Source: Fragilariopsis cylindrus CCMP1102
Taxonomy: Eukaryota; Bacillariophyta; Bacillariophyceae; Bacillariales; Bacillariaceae
DNA length: 63,170 nt
Direction of reading: 5' to 3'
Assembly: GCA_900095095.1 (NCBI GenBank)
Contig: FMBT01000127.1
Location: forward strand, 1 to 63,170
The position numbers and the translations under genes are program-made. This document shows, piece after piece, positions 31,916 to 42,066 of the stretch (positions are counted from its first letter, which is position 1; every line of letters starts with the position of its first letter). The notes below the pieces were generated by a model that did not search any database, was not told where the DNA came from, and was given only the letters and a program-made list of their open reading frames with translations.

Positions 31916-34900
31916 TCGCCAACAACAAAGAGAAAACCAGAACCAAATGCACGTGTGCAGAATAGACGTGCCCAACTCGAAGCCGATCTAGCTGCTGCCA
32001 AAGAATCTGAAGCTCGTACAGCACAACAATTGTCAGAAGCGGAAGAATTTCGTTCAGCCTTAGCTGCACAAGAAGCAAAAGCTGTTAAGGAAGCAGAAGC
32101 GTTAGATGCGAAACTGAAAGCCTTTGAAGAGAGACAAGCCAAAGCTGCTAAAACCGGTGGGAGCATCAAATTTGTTAACACCATTAGTGAAATTGTAGGT
32201 ACATTTACTGCAGTAATTGGTGCACGTGCCGTATTGGCAGAACGTAGTCAAAAAGTCGAGGAAGAACGTTTGCGAAGAGAAGAAGAACAACGGATAGCCG
32301 AAGAAAAAGCGGAGAAGCTAGCGAGACAACAGAACTCAAGGGAAAATGTGTTACCTATAGTAGTTGGTACGGTTGGGCTAGGTGCATTTGGAGCTTTCTT
32401 TGGTGGAGGCATTGGTGGTGGGGGAAGTGAATCCATCGTCAACAGCATGAGCAAGAATGCTCTACAGAACACCATGGGCAACCAACAACAATCTGTAGGT
32501 CCTGACAACTCTCAACTGTTGAAATGCCATACCTCGAGAAACAAATCGCTAAAGCAGAAACGAAATCAAAACAAAAAAAATATCGACAGGACCAAAATCG
32601 AAACGGACATTAGCACGAGAAGCCGCAGAAGAACAAAAGGCTATAGAACAAGATTGGAGGCTCGTTTGGTACGTACAAAAATTATGATGTATTTATTATT
32701 TTTATCTCGCTCTGTAATCTTTATCTTTATCTAATTTCGACTTCCGGTATGACGAATTAACATTGATTTTTCAAATCTATTCTAAAGGCTGATGCACCCG
32801 ATCGAGAAGCAGCCGAAGTCGAGTCACAAGCTGCTGCAGAATCAGCTACTGCGGAGGAAATAAAGATCGAGGCAGAACGTAAAGCATTGCTAGAGAGACA
32901 GGAAGTAGAGCGCACAGTGGCCGAAGAAAAACTTGCTGCCGAACAAAAACTTGCTGCTGAACAAAAACTTGCTGCCGAACAAAAACTTGCTACCGAACAA
33001 AAACTTGCTGCCGGACAAAAAGCCCTAGAAAAAAAACAGCGAATTGCAGCGGAAGAGAGAGCTCAGGCGGATAAACTTTCCACTGAAAATCGAATTAAAA
33101 CAGAGAACATAGCTCGTAATAAAGCAGAAAAGGAAGCTAAACAAAAAGAGGAAGCTCAAAATAATGCAGAAAAACTTGACGCCGTCAAACGGGAAGCCGT
33201 TGCCCTGTAAGTTTTGGTATATCACAAACCACCCTTCTTGTTTTTGAAATACTGTATACAAAAACCAACCAACAAATATACACAGTCGCTAGGTTGCTGT
33301 TCGAGACGCTCGTTTTGTTCCAATCCATTCATTCGTGCGAGATGTATGTGGCTTTATTACCTGACTTACCCTTCACCCGACATCTGGTTATTTTTCTCTC
33401 TACTTTTGTTCATAACATTTAATCTATATAACTGCATGGTGGTGTAGTGAGTTGTTAAAAGAACAAAATGCTGAATCAAATGGTTATTTTCCAAAGGTAC
33501 CGGCAGTGTCAGAAATGTTGTTTGGAGACAAAAAGCCATCACAGGTCACCGACAAAGGATTGTCAAATATTTTTAATGGAATCCCGATCGTTGTGGGAGG
33601 AGTTGCGTTAGCCGGGATAGCGGTAGCAGCGGCCATTATAGCCGCAAATGAGTCTCCATCTGTTAGTAGGTAAGTTCCGACAAGAAACGAATGAATCGAC
33701 CCTTTGCACTGCGATTTAATTGCCAAAATTTATCTACCACTAGTTGATTCAATTAAAGAATACTCTAACATTATATGATGACGTTATCTATTTTCCAGTA
33801 CATTCAAGGTAACTGGGAAATCACCCAAAGATTATATGGAGGCACCTGGTGCTGATACTACATCTGCACCTAAAAGTGCACCTGCACCTGCTCCACGAGG
33901 GACTGTTCGTATTCCACAACCTGAAGAGACTGTATCATCATCGTTACCTAGCCAAAGCAAAAACACACTTCGGGATGAATTGTCCAAACAAAGGGCCAAT
34001 ATTAATCAACAAGCAGCAGAAAAATCGTCAATTGCTTCTAGTCCTTCGTCGGATTCTGCTAATAGCTTCGCACCACCTCCGACCAGAAAATCGTTCTCGC
34101 CTTATGGAAATATGAAGCCTCGAGCGGCATCAAGCGATCCTCTCTCAGCTTCGATGACACCAACAGTAACAGCTTCGAGCCCAGCATTCGCTGAGACTGA
34201 CGCCTCCTCTTCTTCGTGGTCACCGTCACCGTCAACGTCGGATACCGCAGCTACCGGTGCGTTCTATCTCGAGGGTATGGGCAGTGGAGGACAATCAGAT
34301 GTTCCTCTTCCTGCGAAGAATTCCTTCTCTCCCTTCGGAGGAAAAAAACCTACATCGATCATGAATGATCCATTGTCTTCTAATACAGCTTCACAAGATT
34401 TGATGGGTGGCGGCGGCAACATCAGCAATCCAGTAGTTCAGTCATCTCCTGTATCCCCCCAGCCATCTCTTCCTGAACCCGACTCTTCCGGTCCAGTATC
34501 GTTATTGCTTAATGGATCTTATATGGATACAATCGGAGCGGGGTCATCCTCTGCAGCTCCTAAAAGGTCGTTCTCTCCATATGGAAGTTCCAAGCCTGTG
34601 GCTGCTAAGAGTGACTCACTTTATTCTGCTCCAGCTTCACAGATTACAGAAACACAGGTACCGGTGCCAACAAAGGTAACTGAGTCTACATATACTCCAT
34701 CCAATGAATTTGACACAAGCGATATTGGAGGAGTAGGACCGATCGCTTCTACTCCAGGAAAAATTTATTCTCCTTTTCAAAGGTCCAAGCCAGTAGCTGC
34801 TACAAATGACTCTTTGTATTCTGCTCCATCCGTACAACGTATAGAGAATGAAAGTAATAATTATGATATTCCAGATATCGAGTCATCCTACACAGCTCCC

Positions 34901-35209
34901 GACTCGTCATCGATCGCACCCAACGTATCTCCGCCACGTAAAAGCTATTCGCCCTTCGGTGACGCCAAGCCCGTTGCTGCTGGTAGCGATTCGTTGTATT
35001 CTGCTCCCGGTGGTGGAACAGAAGAATCTTCGACTTCGACCATGCCTTATGCGGCAAGCGGTCTTGACGACACATCAACTGTCTTTCCAGAAACTACTGC
35101 TTTCCGAGCGACTGCTGCTGTTAAAAAGTCTTTTTCTCCGTTTGGCTCTAAACCTGCAGCACCTAGCAAATCCAACAATACTGGCGGTGGATACTTGGAT
35201 GAACTTTAG
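31659..35209 (+). CDS. Gene D: plastid-targeted coiled-coil protein with six SFSPFG/SPYG units, four exons
   Basis: The signal peptide and transit motif (VVDAFVIPTSLS) match the gene at 178-869. A coiled coil with Ala/Glu/Gln repeats follows, a short hydrophobic stretch (VGTFTAVIGARAVLAE), a Gly-rich span (VVGTVGLGAFGAFFGGG), the motif VEMPYLEKQIAKAE shared with A and C, EQKLAAEQKLAA repeats (32930-33020) and a second span (VVGGVALAGIAVAAAIIAA). The tail has six motifs, such as KSFSPYGNMKP, KNSFSPFGGKKP and KSYSPFGDAKP, 60-82 residues apart and often followed by SDSLYSAP. Exons: 31659 to about 32663, 32788-33206, 33448-33669, 33799-35209. Splice phases agree at the last two junctions. Three missing bases (near 31822, 32515 and 32580) are inferred; the total is about 1,020 codons. 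The gene has no GHP or GOLD domain. Function unknown. Confidence 0.7.
34082..35170. repeat. Six spaced SPFG/SPYG motifs of gene D
   Basis: Units begin near 34085, 34318, 34563, 34760, 34939 and 35124. Each has Lys, aromatic or Ser, Ser-Pro-Phe/Tyr-Gly (Gln once), then a Lys-Pro pair. The linkers are disordered and rich in Ser, Pro and Ala. Confidence 0.85.
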
Positions 35210-36973
35210 ATAAAGTAAGAAAACTAAACGCAGAAGGACGAGGTATACTGATCGTGATGATGATTATGTTATCAAAATCCCATTTAACTCTCTCCCTTAC
35301 ACACCGTAGCTTTCCATCGACACCATACCGCGCACACATACACACACATACACATAGATATGCCTAAATAGTCCAAAGAAGCTTTGTTGGGTGCTAGCTA
35401 GTGTACCATTCGACGGACTAGTATCTGAAGTAGTTATTCTCAAGATGTAGTAACAGAACAATCCCCGATCCTCGAAATTCAATTTGTAAAGAAATAATTC
35501 GCTAATAATATACAAAATTTATCCCTACAACTAAAAGCTGGTATCAGAATATCGTCTTAAAATATTTTATACTAATTATACATGGCAGGAGCGATCGCCG
35601 AATACCAGCACAAACTTCCAAACATATTCCTTCCGGCCGTCAACTCCCAGATTCGAATAGGTTCCTCTCCATTTCATCCTCCTATCCCATTCAACTAAAA
35701 CAATATCAACATGGTTCCAATTATTAGGAGAACCTGCAAAACAACAGCATTCTATATAATTTATTGTTGTTGTCACTTTTTCTGTCCATTTTTTGGAGAT
35801 TTTTCCAGAGCCAGTGTGCATAGAAATAAGTATCTCTTAGATCCTAATATTCTAACTAGCTTTAGTAAAATGCTTCCCATACATTTCTAAAATAACTTAT
35901 TTAATCCCTTCCCGAGTTTCAAAGTTCTTGGAGGATCAACAATAAGTCAATGTCATATTTAGGATGATGATGATGATGATGTTTAGGAATTTATACAACA
36001 AATACTGACGATGGCTCATTTTGCTCTCTCCAAGAGCAATGTTATTTGGTAAAGTAATGTAAATTATCCTCCTTGGTTGCTGTTGTTGTTCAACGTTAGC
36101 TTAGCCTAGTCATTTGTTCTAGCATCATCTACTACTGGATTAAGAACTATTTCATTGGGGTATTTTTAACCTCCACATCAACATCAACCTCAACTTCAAC
36201 TTCATCTTCACCCTTATTTTCATCGAATGGGAAACAATCACACACCCCTGCTGTCAACTTTGCCAGCATCTCAAGATAAGAAGAAGTGCAACAAGCACTG
36301 ATCACAAGATGTGGTAGACATATTTCTCTTTCTCTCTCACTCTTCAACATGAAAGAAAGATATATAGCGAGCTAGCATAGCTAATACGAGTACTATGAAA
36401 AGTTCGCGGTTATCAAAGGGAAACCAAATCGATTTGTGGACTGATTTTGTTGATACTCCGCGAAAAAAAAACGCCTATCGATATCGGTTGATTAATTTGT
36501 CCACATATCTTGCTTTAAGGCCTTAATGTAAGGCCTTAAACACGTGTTAAATTGTTTCAAACTTCCAACTTCCGATAAAAAATCTGGACTTGCAGTTGTT
36601 TTTGAAATCCTTCATCTTCTTCGCCGACAAAAACAGAAGATCGAAAAATGCCGATGAATCTTTGTTCAGGAGTAATAAATTTTTTTTATGACCCCCTATC
36701 TTTGTTCTGGTACTGAAAGATGTTTTGCTCGAAGTTTTACTACCATGACATAATATAATACTATATATTTAAATATTGTATTTATTATAATCGTCGAAGA
36801 AGAGGTAAGACAAAAGCTAGGCAGAATGGTATTAAGAAAACAAGATACGAGTACCATCTTTTGTTCCTGTAACGATTTGTTGACTAACAAAATCCCGTCC
36901 CATCTCTGCTTCTGTCTTCTTTGCAATTTTGGTTTTGGTTTTCAGATTTCAGATCAAAATCATATCAATCATC
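35210..36973. other. 1.76-kb intergenic region
   Basis: Contains ACACAC (35333-35358) and GATGAT microsatellites (35963-35982) and small frames without support (for example 35821-35576 and 36350-36147 minus). It also contains a perfect 12-bp inverted repeat at 36514-36540. No gene is claimed. Confidence 0.55.
36514..36540. repeat. Perfect 12-bp inverted repeat with 3-nt spacer
   Basis: TTTAAGGCCTTA, spacer ATG, TAAGGCCTTAAA. Each arm contains the AAGGCCTT palindrome. It lies 434 bp upstream of the start of the next gene. Confidence 0.9.
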
Positions 36974-39268
36974 ATGAAGTGTTCAACCTTAGCTCTTTCT
37001 ACTGTCCTCTTATCTTCCAACGTCGCTGCTAGCAGTAGCAGCTCGGAGGTCTTTAATCCACATCGGATTGACTATGAAGATCTTCTCCATGATCGTTTCT
37101 CCTTGTTGGATGCTCTCGAAGATTCCTCTGGAATTGTTTCGATGACCAACCTCCCGGAGGATTTCGCTTCGATTAAGAAAGATGTAATGACTCATCTCCA
37201 TTCTTGTTTGTTGGAACAAGAAGACGAAGATGGCACATTTGCAGAAGAATCCTTTCCGGATGGGACTGTTCGTCGTACGTTCGCAACAGCGACTACCGTT
37301 GAGGAAGGACCATTACCTTTGAAACTAAATAACAGTAATGCTTGTCGATCCTTCGAAAAAAAATTAGAACGTTTTCGATCGATTGCAAACAAGGCTACCA
37401 ATAGATTCGCCAGTGCCTTATCTCGTGAAATGGAACCCACTTTGTCGAAGCCACTGTTGAACAAGAAGAATAATCCTGTTTCGTTTTACGATACCATCGA
37501 AGACCTCGTATCAAATGGAGAAGTGTTGGAGCATTTTCATTCATACCAAAAGATTGGTAAAAACTCTGACAAAACTTGGTTAGGCGAGGTGTATGATGAG
37601 AAGAAAAAGATGAATACGATAGATCTTCACGCTGATCAAGGTTCTTCATTGCATTTACTCCAGGATTGATGATTTCGCCCAACGATGAAAATGCTGCTGT
37701 CTCTTCGTCAGAGGGATTTTACATCGTAGAAGAAGGGTCTGATTCTCGCAACAACCCCATTCACGTTGATTTCAACGTTGATACTGATGATCTAGTTTTT
37801 ATGTTGGGTGATGGTGTGAATCAATAGTAAGTCTAATTGTTTTTCCACAAACTTTTCTTCAACGGATTTTTTCTACTCTTTCTTGTTTTGATCCTTCCGA
37901 CTCAAGCTTTCCGTTGTTATCTTTTCTCTGTAAAGCATCAACAATCGGCTCAATGGTAGCGATCGCCGCCGTCTCCGTGCAACGCCTCATGCGGTATCTT
38001 TGAAGTATCACGATGAATCTCTCGCAAGGGTTTGGTACGGAAGGATGGTGTTGCCTCCAAATGATGCTCTCGTTACTACCACAGAAACACAGACCACGTT
38101 GACTTACGGAGATGTTCGTCGTCGATTGGTAGAAACTCCCGATGAGTACATTCCTGCTGGTTTAGGATGCTCCTCGCCAACCATGAGAGCCCTACAACAC
38201 AACAGCGAGGAATCATCGGCGTGCGCAAAAGGAAGTCTACTCTGTTGGGCACGTTGTATGGAGTTATCGGAATACGATATCACAGAAGAAATGTGTGAGG
38301 AACAAAATCTTGGATTGAAATGTATCAACCCACGGGGACAATTCACAACTGGAGAATCCCATGGAGATTACTGGCCAGCTTGTACCAACACCACTAAGGA
38401 AAGCGCACCGTATCCCGAAATCCCGCAAAAAGACGAAGAAGTTTGTTCATCCGACGCTTGGGAAACCTTCATGGCGGCTGGTACTGATGGTGTGACCTAT
38501 GATCATTCCTTCGATTTAACTAATGAAAAGAACTCTGGAGCCGCCTTCCAATGGTCGGTCGTGGATGAAGATAAGGGAATTGTGAGAGGCCGTATTGTCT
38601 TCGGCGACATTTTCGGATGGTTGTCGACTGGATTTGCCAATCCCCTTGGTAAGCACAACGGTATGAACGATGGAAACATCTTGATGGCCCTACCCGGTGG
38701 CAACTACACCGCACTGTATGGTTTGACTGTGCCAGGATTGACTAACAACGATAGCGACGAAATTTCCGTTGCACTTGCAAAGAAGAGGTCTTCGGCGATT
38801 GTAACGGAATCCAATCCTGAAGGCTCTACAGTTTACGAATACCACATCGACCCCGACGGTTCGTCTTTTCGTCATTGGTCGGAACCTGTAGGAACCGGCA
38901 ATGACAACGCGAACGTGATTGTAAATGATTGTTTCACTGCAATGACTTTTGAAACCGATAACATTGATGGCAAATATTTTAATGTGAGCGGAATTGATGA
39001 AATGATGTGGGCTGGCAACTCCAAAGATTATCATGTCGGGTACCACGGTCGAGGTAACCGTGCTAGATTCTCTATTAACTGGGAAACCGGTGAGGGGACT
39101 TTCTGGACCGAAGAAGAAGAATTGATTGAGATTGATCATGGTGGTGATGAGCATGATCACGATCACGAGGATAGTGGAGCCGATGAAACCCATCGTATGG
39201 GATCATTCTCGATCTTGGCTGCCACCGCAACTACTCTGTTGGCTCTGAACGGAATTGCGTCGTTGTAA
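36974..39268 (+). CDS. Secreted 2OG-oxygenase-like / DOMON-like fusion protein, two exons
   Basis: The ATG at 36974 gives the signal peptide MKCSTLALSTVLLSSNVAAS. The N-terminal half resembles the isopenicillin-N-synthase type 2-oxoglutarate/Fe(II) fold. HxD is present in LHADQG at about 220, then FIAFTPGLMI, DDLVFMLGDG, and RLRATPHAVSL with the distal His; ARVWYGRMVLPP ends the fold. A Cys-rich linker (about eight Cys) follows. A DOMON-like domain comes next (GRIVFGDIFGWLSTGFANPL, NDGNILMALPGG, WSEPVG). A His/Asp stretch (HDHDHED) and a C-terminal hydrophobic tail suggest GPI or membrane anchoring. Exons are 36974-37826 and 37936-39268 (intron 109 bp). One T is apparently missing near 37643 (GGTTCTTC); restoring it gives exactly 729 codons. 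DOMON domains bind haem or sugars in other proteins. The enzyme activity is not proven. Confidence 0.7.
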
Positions 39269-39774
39269 TAGTTTTGGTCGGTGACACCCTTAAAATATTA
39301 ATAATTTAGTGCAGTAAGTAATTCTACATATTAAAATGGAAAATATAACTCCGTGTGCTGTCTGCGAGTGAGTTACAGATACGGGAGTGAGTGGCGGGTC
39401 GACGTTGAATTGAAGGCTTTCTAGGCGGTGATGAGGAAATGGCAGCTACTACTATAATAAATGATTAGTTATATTATAAAAAGAAAAATATTTGTTAAAA
39501 TTTGACTAGATTTGTTTTTGTCTCGTGCAGATATAGTTTGACTACGTTGTATATGCATGGTATTAGTTGCATTACCACAAAAGCACATGTTCCATTTCAA
39601 ATTAGTGAATACCTAAGGTATGTGATGAATCAATGCAATTGATATTTTATTATTATTTTTATTTATTATATATTTTTAAGTTAATTCTATTGTTACTGAA
39701 TGAATCGAATCCTCCCGTACGTTCATTGATTATTACTATCATTATTGCTCAAATCGGATCTTTATTTATCCATC
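39269..39774. other. Convergent intergenic region
   Basis: A/T-rich 506 bp between two convergent genes; no supported feature. Confidence 0.6.
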
Positions 39775-41464
39775 TTACATAAAATCTTTGTCTAAAAAGA
39801 AATTGGAATCCCGTTTTTTACCATGACCACCGGCTTCCAAAGGAGGAGGCGTTGTTGTTGACGAAGACGAACGAAGCATACCACCCATTGCTTTTGCGGC
39901 ACCACCAACACCACGAAGATTTATACTACTATTATTATTATTACCATTGCCGTCAAATCCACCAATAGCATCACCATTATGACCACCAGATAATTCAAAT
40001 AATGGCCTGTCACCAGGTTTTTCAATATCCCATGGTGCACAAATTGCAGAAAATGGAAATTCCATAGTAGATGAATTAACGATACGTACAACACCATTAG
40101 AATTTCCTGGTGTTTCAACAATACAATAAAATGGTCGGACACTACCCTCTTCACTATATACCTCCATAACTTGTTTGACATTATTTGGTCCCTGTAATAA
40201 TTCAATCCGACAATTTAATGGTCGGCCTTCACTTGATAAGAAAATTTGTACAGACTGGACGTCTGGTTCAAATCGTTCTGTAATGACAGCACCACCCTGA
40301 CACATTTTTGGTCTTGTTGTTTCAGTACGTTTCATTTTTTCTTTTGTTTCTGGATCGTCCATACCAACTTTGCCACCCTCTAATACAGCCTGTATTGGAT
40401 ATTCTAATGTATTCGTATTACGGATTGAAATTGAATTCTGTCCATATGGTGTTGGGAAAAAGCATTGGAATGGACGTTCTCTTCCATCTTCGACATATAC
40501 AGCAACCTTCATGGGAACATTGTCTGGTCCCTGCCACAAATCGACTGTTTGTTAGTAGTAATATTTTGATTCATTCATACACGTAGTGAGGAAACATAAT
40601 TAATATATATACAAAGCGAGAGAGGCGTTCCCGAATAATTTTTCAATTTATAACAATTAAAAAAATAAAAATAAAGTGTAAGATAATGATAATGATGATG
40701 AAAGTATTGAAAATAATAGAGTCATACAAATAGAATAGATTTATGAACGAATACACGATATTATACATACCATTGGCATTCATTGGTCGACCATCAGTTT
40801 TCATATGTACTTGGACCATATCCATTTTATGTTGATGTGCAAAGGACCATGTCCTTAAAGAACCACCTTGAATATCAACAGCTTTATTACGTTCCCATAC
40901 CGATTGTTGTTCTTCTTTTTCTTTATCATCATCACCAGTATCGACCGTTGGAGGAGGAGCTGTCACTTGAGCTTTTGCTTTAGGATCAGCAAGCGCAATT
41001 TTTGTATTTTCATCAGGCCGAGCAATAACTGGTGGTGCAATAGCTACATCTGCATTTTTTTCAATTGTACGTACTAGTTGTACATCATCTATTTTACGTT
41101 CAAGTTCTTCAAGTTTTTGTCGTAGAAGTTTGTTTTCTAATTCAATTGGATTTTCTTTTGGAGTTTCAACAGCACTTTCAGCTGCAGGAGCAGCAGGTTC
41201 AGCAGGTGGTCGAGCCATAGGAGGTGGTTTGGGTAGTTGAACTGCATTATCCTGTGAAACAGATGACGTCGATGATGACTCGGCGAACATTTCATTTTCA
41301 ACATATACACCACCATTGCTATCTTTGGAAGCATGAATTCTTGTACTACTTGAAGAAGTAGTAAGCGACGGCGATGATCGTACTCCTAAGGAAAAGGCGT
41401 CACACACTGTTCTTGATGACAGTAGCAGAGCCATCATCATCTCTTTATTACCATTCATCTTCAT
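39775..41464 (-). CDS. Plastid-targeted protein with a duplicated beta-rich domain, two exons
   Basis: The start at 41464 gives a short signal peptide ending in CDAFSLG, a plastid-type cleavage motif. A disordered Pro/Ala segment and a short coiled coil (LENKLLRQKLEELERKIDD) follow. Then come two copies of a roughly 80-residue domain. Copy 1 has TWSFAHQHKMDMVQVHMKTD, GRPMNANVDLWQGPDNV, YVEDGRERPFQCFFPTP and NTLEYPIQAVLE. Copy 2 has VQIFLSSEGRPLNCRIELLQ, GPNNV, YSEEGSVRPFYCIVETP and STMEFPFSAIC. The tail is Gly/Asn-rich. Exons are 41464-40771 and 40544-39775 (intron 226 bp, in phase), 487 residues. I recall related plastid proteins only from diatoms and relatives, without a known function. Two TGACGT elements lie upstream. 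Confidence 0.8.
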
Positions 41465-41657
41465 ATTATTCGTATTCTTCTTGGCTTGTCTTGACAGCGT
41501 AGAATATGAGTGTGCTTCTTTTTTCGGTGTACCGTAGTTATTTTATATCTTGTCAATCAATGCACTAATAGCAATGGTCGATGACTAAAAAAAATTGTTC
41601 TGTTGAGATATCGTCTCTCGACTCGACCGTGACATCAAAAAAAACTAGCGATCGTGT

Positions 41658-41698
41658 ACGTCATACTTTTACTAAGTACTTCAAGTATGAGTACGTCA
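41658..41698 (-). promoter_or_regulatory. Pair of TGACGT (CO2/cAMP-type) elements
   Basis: ACGTCA occurs at 41658-41663 and 41693-41698 on the plus strand, that is TGACGT in the sense of the gene starting at 41464, about 194 and 229 bp upstream and 35 bp apart. A near match, TGACATCA, lies at 41630-41637. Confidence 0.45.
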
Positions 41699-42066
41699 CA
41701 TAAAAGACTAACTTATGTCCTAGAAGCCTGGCCCCTGTAATGAAAATAAAATGTTAATGGCGAACAGACGTTACATACCGTTAAACGGTCATCTCATTTT
41801 AGCGAAATATGACACCCACTAGGTTCACTGAATTTAGGTAAAACATCATACCGTTTGCGCAACACCAACATCTGATACAGTAGCATCAACATCAATCAGA
41901 AAACAATTCGATTAGCAAATTGAATTAGCTCGTTCGCTAGTACTTTTACTGGAACACCCCAAAGGAGCAAAACACAAATAAACAAAAAGTATATTAAACC
42001 GAATTAAGAATTGAAATAAAAACGACAAAATTAAGAAGAGGAAGTTGAACGTATTTGATTCAGATC
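41699..42066. other. Divergent promoter region
   Basis: Upstream of the disordered protein at 42067 and of the plastid gene at 41464. A/T-rich; no further element recognised. Confidence 0.5.

Noticed and set aside
35576-35821. 81-residue minus-strand frame
   Set aside because: Trp-rich and not low complexity, but isolated, without a recognisable domain or adjoining exon. It could be a fragment of an unrecognised element.
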